NCBI GenBank assembly: GCA_023437285.1 | Contig: JAEZGP010000638.1 | Coordinates: 1 to 15,221, forward strand | Length of the DNA: 15,221 nucleotides | Direction of reading: 5' to 3' | Source of the DNA: Actinomycetes bacterium | GTDB lineage: Bacteria; Actinomycetota; Actinomycetes; Mycobacteriales; Micromonosporaceae | In this document: positions 6,399 through 13,299 of the stretch, in pieces | How the letters are laid out: each line of letters starts with the position of its first letter | How positions within the stretch are numbered: the first letter of the stretch is position 1 | Notes under the pieces: generated by a model | What the model was told of the DNA's origin: nothing | The model's database searches: none | The model's input: the letters and a program-made list of their open reading frames with translations, nothing else | Program-made: the position numbers and the translations under genes

Positions 6399-6640
6399 TT
6401 GCTTTTGCCCGGATTTTCCGCCTACCGTATGGCCGAGACCGCCGAACGGATGCCACGCGCTGGCGGATCGTCCGACCCGAATCGTTAGGTTCCGGCGTGA
6501 CACGGCCCGGTAGGGTCTTGATGGGGCGGGGACTGCGTCACGGATGCGTTGACGCGCCGTCACCAGCCGAGCGTGCGCCGCGATTCTGAGCTATCTTCGC
6601 CCAGACGCCGGCGACGCCGGGAGGCAACGGAGGAGGTTGG

Positions 6641-8149
6641 GTGACCACCCACGTCGGCGGAGGGCAGGACGCCAAGCCTGGGGCCACCCCGGCTATGTCC
6701 GGCCTGAGCACCGGCGAGGAGCCCCGACTGCTGGCCGGACGCTACCGGCTGGACGAGCAGATCAACACCGACGCGGCCGGCCGCCAGATCTGGCGCGGTG
6801 TCGACGTCGTCCTGCGCCGCCAGGTCGCGCTGGTCATCCGTACCCCCGGCGGCGAGGCCGCGGCCGGCATGATCACGGCCGCCGTCGCGGTCAGCCGCGT
6901 GGTCCACCCGCACCTGGCCGGCGTCTACGACGCGGTCGACGAGGGCGACCAGGCCTACGTGGTGCGCGAGTGGGTGCCGGGCGTGTCACTGCGCGACATC
7001 GTCGCCGACGCGACGCTGGGCCCCGAGCACGCCACCATGGTCGCGCACGCGGTCGCCGAGGCCGTCTCGGCGCTGCACGCGGCCGGCATCGTGCACGGCA
7101 ACATCCACCCGGGCACGGTCCTCGTCGCCGACGACGGTCGGGTGGTGCTCGCCGACACGCGGGCCGACGCGGCCGCCACGGCCGACCACGACGTGCGCTG
7201 CGTGGGCGGCATCCTCTACTTCTCGCTGACCGGCCACTGGCCGCTGCCGGAGGGCGGCGGCGGCCTGCCCGGCGCGGTGCGCGACACCGCCGGACGGCCC
7301 ATGCCGCTGCAGCAGGTCCGCGCCGGGATCCCCCGCCCGCTCGACGCGACGGCGACCGAGCTGCTGGACCTGGACCTTCCGGCGCCGCCGGCTGCGGCGC
7401 TCGCCGCCGACCTGGCCCGGATGGTCAGCCAGGGCCCCGATCACTACGACGACAGCGGACCGATCGGTTTCCACACCGACCCGGGCCCCGAGCCGCGCCG
7501 CCGCTCCGGCAGCAAGCTGCTGATCGGGGTCACCGTCCTGGTCCTCATCGCGGCCGTCGGCATCTTCGTAGGCAACAGCCTGTTCAGCTCCTCGTCCGAC
7601 CCGGAGACCACCCCGACGGTGGTCCAGCCGACCGAGGAGGCGCCGGCGGAGCCCACCGGACGCACGATCCCGCTGCGCTCCGACATCGTCCGGGTCGTGG
7701 ACCCCAAGGGCAACCGCTCGGAGGTACGCGGCGTCGAGCTCGCCATCGACGGCGACCGGTCGACCGGCTGGGAGACCGAGCACTACACGCGCGCGGACTT
7801 CGGCGGGCTCAAGCCGGGCATGGGTATCCTGATCAACCTCGGTACGCCCACGAAGATCCGCGACGTCGAGGTGATCCTCAGCTCGGGCGGTGTCACCACG
7901 GCGCTGCTGGCCGGGCCCAGCGACCCCGGCAACAACGGGGCGGGCGACCTGCAGATCGCCAACTTCGACAAGCGCGGCTCGCAGTTCAAGACCGTGGGGC
8001 AGATCCAGGAGGACACCAGCGGTTCGCGGGTCGTCTTCCCCGTCGACCAGGAGACACAGGTCCTGGTCGTGTGGATTTCGAAGATGCCCCCGGACGGCAA
8101 CGGCAAGTTCCAGGTCGCGATCCAAGAGATCACCGTCACCGGCGAGTGA
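6641..8149 (+). CDS. Membrane-anchored pseudokinase (MviN/MurJ-associated)
   Basis: This is a 502-residue single-pass protein. Residues 30-270 have a PknB-like kinase fold (RYRLDEQI, WRGVDVVLRRQVALVIRT, VVHPHLAGVYDAV, REWVPGVSLRDIV). The catalytic residues are lost: no Gly-rich loop, the VAxK lysine is Val/Ile, HRDxKxxN reads HGNIHPGT, and DFG reads DTR. It should therefore not phosphorylate. One transmembrane helix (about 293-315, LLIGVTVLVLIAAVGIFVG) follows a basic stop signal. A Thr/Pro/Glu linker leads to an extracellular discoidin/galactose-binding-like domain (about 345-500, with VELAIDGDRSTGWETE and INLGTPTKIRDVEVILS). This is the domain set of the C-terminal half of mycobacterial MviN (Rv3910), whose pseudokinase recruits FhaA after PknB phosphorylation. 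GTG 6641 is preceded by AGGAGG (6631-6636). The sigM start follows 30 bp after the stop. Confidence 0.85.
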   Translation: MTTHVGGGQDAKPGATPAMSGLSTGEEPRLLAGRYRLDEQINTDAAGRQIWRGVDVVLRRQVALVIRTPGGEAAAGMITAAVAVSRVVHPHLAGVYDAVDEGDQAYVVREWVPGVSLRDIVADATLGPEHATMVAHAVAEAVSALHAAGIVHGNIHPGTVLVADDGRVVLADTRADAAATADHDVRCVGGILYFSLTGHWPLPEGGGGLPGAVRDTAGRPMPLQQVRAGIPRPLDATATELLDLDLPAPPAAALAADLARMVSQGPDHYDDSGPIGFHTDPGPEPRRRSGSKLLIGVTVLVLIAAVGIFVGNSLFSSSSDPETTPTVVQPTEEAPAEPTGRTIPLRSDIVRVVDPKGNRSEVRGVELAIDGDRSTGWETEHYTRADFGGLKPGMGILINLGTPTKIRDVEVILSSGGVTTALLAGPSDPGNNGAGDLQIANFDKRGSQFKTVGQIQEDTSGSRVVFPVDQETQVLVVWISKMPPDGNGKFQVAIQEITVTGE

Positions 8150-8166
8150 ACCTGGCCGCGTCCCGA

Positions 8167-8172
8167 TAGGGT
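8167..8172 (+). promoter_or_regulatory. -10 box TAGGGT of the ECF sigma gene (leaderless)
   Basis: TAGGGT lies in the 30-bp gap after the pseudokinase gene and 7 nt before GTG 8180, with no Shine-Dalgarno sequence between. The same box and 7-nt spacing precede the HIT-like gene on the other strand. No TTGACA-like -35 box is seen. Confidence 0.5.
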
Positions 8173-8179
8173 GCGTTCC

Positions 8180-8824
8180 GTGACCGATCCCCGCACCGAC
8201 GACGCGCTCATGCGCGCCCACGTGTCCGGGGACCGGCAGGCCTTCGCAGAACTCGTCCGCCGCCACCGTGACCGGCTCTGGGCGGTGGCCATGCGTACGC
8301 TCGCCGACCGCGAGGAGGCCGCCGACGCGGTGCAGGACGCGCTGCTCGCCGCCTACCGCGCCGCGGAGCGCTTCCGCGGCGACTCGGCGGTCACCACGTG
8401 GCTGCACCGCATCGTCGTCAACGCGTGCCTCGACCGGCTGCGCCGCAGGCAGGCCCGGCCGACCGTACCGCTGCCCGAGCCGGACTCGCCCGCGCTGGTG
8501 CCGCGCGCCACCACCCTGCCCGACGTCGCGACCGAGCTGACCGTACGCGACGCGCTGCGCGCGCTGCCCGACGACCAGCGGGTCGTGCTGGTGCTCGTCG
8601 ACATGGAGGGCTTCCCCGTCGCCGAGGTCGCCGCCATGCTCGGCATCGCCGAAGGCACCGTGAAGAGCCGGTGTGCCCGCGGCCGGGCCCGGCTGGCCGT
8701 CGCGCTCGGCCACCTGCGGGTGGCAGATCACAAGCCGCCGCGCGGACCGTCGGGGAACCGTGCGGCGCCCGCCGCCGTCGGAACTGAACAGGGCAGCGAC
8801 GACGCGGAGGGAGGTGCCCCATGA
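8180..8824 (+). CDS. sigM: ECF RNA polymerase sigma factor, SigM type
   Basis: A 214-residue group IV sigma factor. Region 2 (about residues 15-85) contains FAELVRRHRDRLWAVAMR, EEAADAVQDALLAAYRAA and FRGDSAVTTWLHRIVVNACL, which are the core-binding and -10-reading helices. Region 4 (about 120-175) has the helix-turn-helix ALPDDQRVVLVLVDMEGF and VAEVAAMLGIAEGTVKSR. The last 35 residues are a disordered Pro/Gly/Ala tail. The position, between the MviN-pseudokinase gene and an anti-sigma-trxB-trxA block, matches mycobacterial sigM (Rv3911), and the name rests on this synteny. GTG 8180 is preferred over the in-frame GTG 8171, which overlaps the TAGGGT box. The stop overlaps the anti-sigma start (ATGA), so the two are translationally coupled. 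Confidence 0.9.
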   Translation: MTDPRTDDALMRAHVSGDRQAFAELVRRHRDRLWAVAMRTLADREEAADAVQDALLAAYRAAERFRGDSAVTTWLHRIVVNACLDRLRRRQARPTVPLPEPDSPALVPRATTLPDVATELTVRDALRALPDDQRVVLVLVDMEGFPVAEVAAMLGIAEGTVKSRCARGRARLAVALGHLRVADHKPPRGPSGNRAAPAAVGTEQGSDDAEGGAP

Positions 8825-9678
8825 CCTTCAGCGAGGACGATCTGGACCGGCTGGCCGACTACACGGCCGGGGTGCTCGACCCTGCCGAGGAGGCCGAGGT
8901 GGCCGCCCTGGTCGCCGTCGACCCCGCGTGGTCGACCGCGTACGAGCAGCTCGTCGCCGCCGACGCGGTCGTCGCCACCCGGTTGCGCGAGGACGTTGGG
9001 GACGAGGCGATGCCGGCCGACATCGTCGCCCGGCTCGACGCCGCCCTTCAGGTCGAGAGCGTGGCGGGCGCTGTCCCCCGTACGCCCGTGTCGTTGGCGC
9101 AGGCACGGCGGCGCCGGCAGCGGCGCGCGGGCCTGGTGGCCGTCGGCGCCCTCGCCGCTGCGCTCGTGGCGGTCGTCGGCGGCAACATGGTGACCGGGAA
9201 CCTGGCGTCGCCGAGCAGTACGACGGCCGACAGGGCGCCCGCCAACCCCGAGGCGGCCGCGTCCGGGGAGCTGCGCGAACACGCTGAGGCTGCCGCGCCA
9301 CCGTCGGTGCAGACCTACCGTACGGACGACCTGCCGGCGGTGCCGGTCTCGGGCAGCGACACGGACTACACGTGGGCGACCCTGCCGCTGGCCGCCGTGG
9401 CGGACGCCGCCAAGGCCACCGACGACACGGCCATGGCGTCCGTTCCCGTGCCGCGCGAACTCGCCGCCCTCGCCGTGCCCGCGACGCTGCGCGGCTGCCT
9501 GGACGCCGTCGGCACGGTGATCGGTGGAAGTCCCACACGCGCGGAGTTCGCGGCCTACGAGGGCACGCCCGCGCTCGTGGTGGTCGTCACACGTCCGGGC
9601 GGACAGACCGTCGCGGCCGTCGGCGGCGCCTGTGGCGTGGGCAACGCGGACCTGCGCGGACGCCACGACCTGCCCTGA
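8821..9678 (+). CDS. Anti-sigma factor, membrane-anchored (RsmA type)
   Basis: A 285-residue partner of the upstream sigma factor, which it would hold inactive at the membrane. Residues 1-50 (LDRLADYTAGVLDPAEEAEV, then PAWSTAYEQL) resemble the anti-sigma domain fold but lack the His-x3-Cys-x2-Cys zinc motif. A basic stretch (ARRRRQRRAG) precedes one transmembrane helix near residues 102-123. The rest is an exported Ala/Thr/Ser-rich linker and a compact C-terminal domain with the protein's only two cysteines, Cys226 and Cys271. It overlaps the sigma gene by 4 bp, the classic arrangement of ECF sigma/anti-sigma pairs, and matches mycobacterial Rv3912 by position. What it senses outside is unknown; a disulfide between the two cysteines is plausible. 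Confidence 0.8.
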   Translation: MTFSEDDLDRLADYTAGVLDPAEEAEVAALVAVDPAWSTAYEQLVAADAVVATRLREDVGDEAMPADIVARLDAALQVESVAGAVPRTPVSLAQARRRRQRRAGLVAVGALAAALVAVVGGNMVTGNLASPSSTTADRAPANPEAAASGELREHAEAAAPPSVQTYRTDDLPAVPVSGSDTDYTWATLPLAAVADAAKATDDTAMASVPVPRELAALAVPATLRGCLDAVGTVIGGSPTRAEFAAYEGTPALVVVVTRPGGQTVAAVGGACGVGNADLRGRHDLP

Positions 9679-9725
9679 TCGGGTGATAGGCGGCCGCGCC
9701 GGGGGCGTGATGCGGGCCGCGTCGG

Positions 9726-9752
9726 GGAATCTCCGGTCCGTACCATGACGTT
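9726..9752 (+). promoter_or_regulatory. SigR/SigH-type disulfide-stress promoter of trxBA
   Basis: GGAAT (9726-9730, within GGGGAAT) is followed after 19 bp by GTT (9750-9752). The SigR consensus in Streptomyces and SigH in mycobacteria is GGAAT-N18-GTT, with about one base of tolerance. In Streptomyces coelicolor trxBA is a known SigR target. The start site would be near 9758, leaving a leader of about 70 nt. A vegetative -10-like TACCAT (9741-9746) lies in the same place and could give basal transcription. Confidence 0.6.
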
Positions 9753-9828
9753 GCGTCGAGTGCCGGGTGGTGTCGCTTCGGCGGTGCGTGTGGCAACGTG
9801 ATGCCCACGCCGAAATGGAGGAGCAGCG

Positions 9829-10761
9829 GTGGACGACGTCCGCAATGTGATCATCGTGGGGTCCGGCCCGTCCGGCTACACAGCGGCGGTCTACGCCGCG
9901 CGCGCCAACCTCAAGCCATTGGTGATCGAGGGCGTTCAGTCCGGCGGTGCACTGATGACCACCACTGAGGTGGAGAACTTCCCCGGCTTTCCCGACGCCG
10001 TGCTGGGCCCCGACCTCATGGACAACATGCGTAAGCAGGCCGAGCGCTTCGGCGCCGAACTGCTCACCGACGATGTCACGCGGGTGGAGCTGACCGGCGA
10101 GGTGAAGACGGTCTGGGTCGGCGAGACGGCCTACCGGGCCCACGCGGTCATCCTGGCCACCGGCTCGGCGTGGCGCCCACTGAACGTGCCGGGCGAGCAG
10201 GAACTGCTCGGCCACGGCGTCTCCTCGTGTGCGACCTGCGACGGCTTCTTCTTCCGCGGCCAGCACATCGCCGTGGTCGGCGGCGGCGACTCGGCGATGG
10301 AGGAGGCGACATTCCTCACCAAGTTCGCCGAGACCGTGACCATCATCCACCGGCGCGACGAGTTCCGGGCCAGCAAGATCATGGCCGAGCGGGCCCTCGC
10401 CAACCCGAAGATCAAGGTCGCGTGGAACAGCGTCGTCGAGGAGATCATCGGCAAGGACGGGGCGGTCGCCGGCGTGCGACTGCGCGATACGGTGACGGAC
10501 GAGACCCGGGTCCTCGACGTGACCGGCGTGTTCGTGGCCATCGGCCACGACCCGCGCAGCGAGCTGTTCCGTGACCAGGTCGACCTGGACGAATCTGGAT
10601 ATGTCGTCGTTGATGCCCCCAGCACGCGGACGAACCTGACCGGCGTCTTCGCCGCCGGCGACCTCGTTGACCACACCTACCGCCAGGCCATCACGGCCGC
10701 TGGCACTGGCTGCGCCGCGGCGCTCGACGCTGAGCGCTACCTGGCCTCGATCATCGACTGA
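9829..10761 (+). CDS. trxB: Thioredoxin-disulfide reductase
   Basis: A 310-residue FAD enzyme that uses NADPH to reduce thioredoxin in the cytosol. The N-terminal FAD fold has [20 protein letters not shown]. The redox-active CATC is Cys134-Cys137 ([11 protein letters not shown]). The NADPH fold has [16 protein letters not shown] and the NADPH-phosphate-binding HRRDEFRAS. The second FAD motif is [22 protein letters not shown]. All low-molecular-weight TrxR features are intact and the length is normal. The start is GTG 9829 with a strong GGAGGAG at 9816-9822. It is followed after 34 bp by trxA and forms an operon with it, probably under the SigR-type promoter. Confidence 0.97.
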   Translation: MDDVRNVIIVGSGPSGYTAAVYAARANLKPLVIEGVQSGGALMTTTEVENFPGFPDAVLGPDLMDNMRKQAERFGAELLTDDVTRVELTGEVKTVWVGETAYRAHAVILATGSAWRPLNVPGEQELLGHGVSSCATCDGFFFRGQHIAVVGGGDSAMEEATFLTKFAETVTIIHRRDEFRASKIMAERALANPKIKVAWNSVVEEIIGKDGAVAGVRLRDTVTDETRVLDVTGVFVAIGHDPRSELFRDQVDLDESGYVVVDAPSTRTNLTGVFAAGDLVDHTYRQAITAAGTGCAAALDAERYLASIID

Positions 10762-10795
10762 ACCGAGAACTGACTTTCAACAAAGGGGATACGAC

Positions 10796-11122
10796 ATGGG
10801 CTCCGCCACCAAGGCAGTGACCGACGCCACGTTCACTTCCGACGTGCTGCAGTCGGACAAGCCCGTCCTGGTCGACTTCTGGGCAGAATGGTGCGCGCCC
10901 TGCCGCAAGGTCGCGCCGGTCCTCGCCGAGATCGCCGCCGAAATGGGCGACAAGGTGGAGATCGTGAACCTCAACATCGACGAGAACCCGGAGACCGCGA
11001 TGGCGTACCGCGTCATGTCGGTCCCCACGCTCACGATCTTCAAGGGCGGCCAGCCGGTCCAGTCGGTCACCGGTGCCCGCCCCAAGGGCGACCTCGTCCG
11101 CCTCATCGAATCCGCGATCTGA
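10796..11122 (+). CDS. trxA: Thioredoxin
   Basis: A 108-residue single-domain thioredoxin, the substrate of the TrxB just upstream. The active site is WCAPCRK with Cys33 and Cys36, preceded by PVLVDFWAEW. The cis-proline segment SVPTLTIFKGG is present, and VNLNIDENPETAMAYRV is standard. Ala replaces the commoner Gly inside the CxxC, as in several actinobacterial thioredoxins. ATG 10796 has an AAAGGGGA ribosome binding site about 7 nt upstream. A longer open frame from 10667 overlaps trxB and is rejected. The operon ends at the strong terminator that follows. Confidence 0.97.
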   Translation: MGSATKAVTDATFTSDVLQSDKPVLVDFWAEWCAPCRKVAPVLAEIAAEMGDKVEIVNLNIDENPETAMAYRVMSVPTLTIFKGGQPVQSVTGARPKGDLVRLIESAI

Positions 11123-11139
11123 TCGCGCGAGACCTGCCC

Positions 11140-11175
11140 GGAGCGCCCCACGCCCCACGGGGGGCGCTCCCTTTT
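11140..11175 (+). terminator. Intrinsic terminator of trxBA
   Basis: GGAGCGCCCC (11140-11149) pairs perfectly with GGGGCGCTCC (11161-11170) around an 11-nt loop. CTTTT follows directly. It is 17 nt after the trxA stop and is the clearest Rho-independent terminator in the window. Confidence 0.92.
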
Positions 11176-11264
11176 GGTGGTACGCGGTACGCTCCGGTGC
11201 ATTTGGTGTACGCGACACCTCATGGCCGGCTTCGGTCCGGAAGCCCTCCGAAAGAGATGGTCCT

Positions 11265-12437
11265 ATGCGAGTGATCCGGCGAGCCGACCGTGGCGCGGCT
11301 GTCGTGGAGATCCGGGCGATCCTTGCCGGCCAGGGCCTCCTCCCGCCGTCCGAGAACGGCGGCTCCTTCTCCGACGCCGTCTTCGACGACGCCATCGAAC
11401 GCGCGGTCCGGGCGTTCCAGCAGAGCCGGGGCCTGACCGCCGACGGCGAGGTGAACGAGGAGACCTGGCGCGCGTTGGACGCCGCGCGCTGGCAGCTCGG
11501 CTCGCGCGTCCTGTCGTACTCCCGGCCCGAGCCCATGTTCGGCGACGACGTCCGCCAGTTGCAGGAGCGGCTGCTCGAACTCGGCTACAACCTCGGCCGC
11601 GCCGACGGCATCTTCGGGCCGGCCACCTCGGCCGCCCTGGCCCGGTTCCAGCGTGAGGTCGGCCTCGTCCCCGACGGGTCCTGCGGGCCGCAGACCATGA
11701 ACGCGCTGCGCCGCCTCGGCCGCAAGGTGACCGGCGGCCGCCCCAACCTGCTGCGCGAAACCGAGCGCTTCCGCGCCGCCGGGCCGGCCCTGGTCGACAA
11801 GCGCATCGTCATCGACCCCGGCCACGGCGGCGCCGACCCCGGCATCACGGTCGTCGACGGGACCCTCCGCTGGACCGAGGCCGACCTGGTCTACGACCTC
11901 GCGGCCCGGCTGGAGGGCCGGCTCGCCGCCGCCGGCATGCGGGTCAACCTGACCCGCGGGCCGAGCCCCCGCGAGCCGTTCACCGACCTCGACCGGGCGG
12001 CACTCGCCAACGAACTCGGCGCCGACCTGCTCATCTCGCTGCACCTCGACGGGCACCCCAACCCGTCGGCCAGCGGGGTGGCCGCCTACCACTACGGGCA
12101 CTACGGCGACGGTGGCGTCTCCTCCACGCTCGGCGAACGGTTCGCCGGGCTGGTTCAGCGCGAGATCGTCATCCGTACCGGGCTGCGCGACTGCCACATC
12201 CACGCCAAGACGTGGGACCTGCTGCGCATCACCCGCATGCCGGCCGTACGGGTCGAGCCCGGGTACCTGACCTCGCCCTCCGATCGGGAACGCCTCATCG
12301 ACCCAAGGTTCCGCGACCGCGTCGTCGAGGCGATCGTGGCCGCGGTGCAACGGATGTACCTGCCCATCGAGGCGGACGTGCCCACCGGGTCGATCGACGT
12401 CAGCGACCTGCGGGCGACGGTCGGCCAGTCGCGCTAG
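11265..12437 (+). CDS. cwlM: CwlM-like N-acetylmuramoyl-L-alanine amidase family protein
   Basis: A 390-residue protein with two peptidoglycan-binding PGB_1 repeats and a C-terminal Amidase_3 domain. The repeats are about residues 8-75 (VVEIRAILAGQGLL to VNEETWRAL) and 85-150 (VRQLQERLLELGYNLGRADG to CGPQTMNALRRL). The amidase domain spans about 180-375. Predicted zinc ligands His187 (DPGHGGADPG), Glu205 (WTEAD) and His260 (SLHLDG), and the catalytic-type Glu331 (RVEPGYLTS), are all present. There is no signal peptide. The mycobacterial orthologue (Rv3915) sits at the same place after trxA, is cytoplasmic and stimulates MurA when phosphorylated by PknB, so a regulatory role is likely; amidase activity is not excluded. 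ATG 11265 has a weak AAAGAGA upstream. It is convergent with the GNAT-like gene. Confidence 0.87.
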   Translation: MRVIRRADRGAAVVEIRAILAGQGLLPPSENGGSFSDAVFDDAIERAVRAFQQSRGLTADGEVNEETWRALDAARWQLGSRVLSYSRPEPMFGDDVRQLQERLLELGYNLGRADGIFGPATSAALARFQREVGLVPDGSCGPQTMNALRRLGRKVTGGRPNLLRETERFRAAGPALVDKRIVIDPGHGGADPGITVVDGTLRWTEADLVYDLAARLEGRLAAAGMRVNLTRGPSPREPFTDLDRAALANELGADLLISLHLDGHPNPSASGVAAYHYGHYGDGGVSSTLGERFAGLVQREIVIRTGLRDCHIHAKTWDLLRITRMPAVRVEPGYLTSPSDRERLIDPRFRDRVVEAIVAAVQRMYLPIEADVPTGSIDVSDLRATVGQSR

Positions 12438-12489
12438 GGCTGGTGGTTTCGCCGCAGGCTCTGTTTCCGTCGCTGGCGCTGTCTGGGAA

Positions 12490-12507
12490 CGCCGGCTCTT
12501 TCTGGCG
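12490..12507. terminator. Weak hairpin between convergent cwlM and GNAT-like genes
   Basis: CGCCGG (12490-12495) pairs with CTGGCG (12502-12507), with one G-U pair on the plus strand and a 6-nt loop. It lies in the 105-bp space between the two convergent stops. The stem is short, so this is only a candidate bidirectional terminator. Confidence 0.3.
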
Positions 12508-12542
12508 GCGTCGCTCGATCTTCGGTTGCTTCTCGGCGTCGG

Positions 12543-13208
12543 CTACTTCTTCGGCGTCGCCGACAGCATGGACCGGGTGGCCGGCCGGAGGATGGCCTCC
12601 GGGTGCATGGAGTTGAGCAGCTTCTCCAGCGCGTACTCCACGTCGGACTTCCACGACAGCGCCGTCCGCAACTCCAGCCGTACGCGCGGGAAGCGCGGGT
12701 GCGGGCGTACGGTCTTGAAGCCCACGGCGAGGAAGAAGTCGGCGGGCGCCAGGCAGCCCGAGGGCTCGTCCACGTCGTCGCCGTACTTCGCGTCGCCGAA
12801 CGCCTCGATCGCCTTGATGCCGCGCTTCGTGACGTCGCGCGCGACCCCCTGGATGAGCATGCGGCCCAGCCCGCCGCCCCCGAACGGCTGCACAACGTTC
12901 GCGGTCATCAGTAGCACGGCGTCCTGCGAGATCGGGCTCGTGGGAAACGCCATGGACCGGGGCACGTACGCCGGCGGCGCGTAGAGCGCGAACCCCGCCG
13001 GCATGCCGTCGGCGTAGATGAGCTTGCCGCACGACCCCCACTCCAGCAGCGTCTGCGAGACCCACGCCTCCTTCTCCAGACCGGGGTCGCCGGAGGCGCA
13101 CGCGCGGTCGGCCGCGACGGGGTCAAGCTCCCAGTACACGCACTGACGGCACCGACGGGGCAGATCGTCCAGCGTGTCCAGAGTGAGGTTAACGAGCCTA
13201 CGCGACAT
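12543..13208 (-). CDS. GNAT-family acetyltransferase-like protein
   Basis: A 221-residue protein of a GNAT-like family conserved next to parB in actinobacteria (position of mycobacterial Rv3916c). It opens MSRRLVNLTLDTLDDLPRRC, then CRQCVYWELDPV and EKEAWVSQTLLEWGSCGKL. The acetyl-CoA-binding region is QPFGGGGLGRMLIQGVARDV, the family's Q/R-x-x-G-x-G pattern. Later come KAIEAFGDAKYG, FKTVRPHPRFPRVRLELRTA and WKSDVEYALEKLL. N-terminal Cys residues (RRCRQCVYW) are part of the family. The substrate is unknown. ATG 13208 has GAGAGG about 8 nt upstream. A TACGAT -10-like box on the minus strand (13272-13267) lies in the 91-bp gap after the HIT-like gene, so it may have its own promoter. Confidence 0.88.
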   Translation of the reverse strand: MSRRLVNLTLDTLDDLPRRCRQCVYWELDPVAADRACASGDPGLEKEAWVSQTLLEWGSCGKLIYADGMPAGFALYAPPAYVPRSMAFPTSPISQDAVLLMTANVVQPFGGGGLGRMLIQGVARDVTKRGIKAIEAFGDAKYGDDVDEPSGCLAPADFFLAVGFKTVRPHPRFPRVRLELRTALSWKSDVEYALEKLLNSMHPEAILRPATRSMLSATPKK

Positions 13209-13299
13209 CGAGACACCTCTCGCCACACACAGCAGGGCGCATGCCGCCTCCTCGCCAACCTCTGCGATCGTACGCTGAACGCGCGCTGTACGGGAGCGG

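Larger units (their letters stand above)
6160..6640. other. 481-bp gene-free region between murJ and the pseudokinase gene
   Basis: No convincing gene lies here. From the murJ side it holds a short hairpin (6168-6182), the DnaA-box array (6200-6287), two outlying boxes (6329-6337 and 6356-6364) and a promoter-like pair at 6369-6398. It also has a TAGGGT box (6511-6516) and a TATCTT -10-like box (6592-6597, about 44 nt before the GTG). The first 240 bp are visibly poorer in GC than the flanking genes. Confidence 0.75.

Noticed and set aside
4273..6456. 727-codon open frame antisense to murJ
   Set aside because: His/Arg/Gln-rich translation typical of the antisense frame in GC-rich DNA; murJ on the plus strand is a clear family member.
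6521..6589. 22-codon upstream open frame (ATG 6521) after the TAGGGT box 6511-6516
   Set aside because: Only 4 nt from the box, too close for a leaderless start, and no ribosome binding site or conservation evidence.
6160..6640. Possible tRNA or riboswitch in the murJ-pseudokinase gap
   Set aside because: No cloverleaf or conserved riboswitch core could be drawn; the visible structure is repeated DnaA-box-like sequence.
6986..8731. 581-codon minus-strand frame over the pseudokinase and sigma genes
   Set aside because: Arg/Gly/Asp/Val shadow of two real genes; no domain recognisable.
8728..10674. 648-codon minus-strand frame over the anti-sigma and trxB genes
   Set aside because: Shadow frame; trxB on the plus strand has all catalytic motifs.
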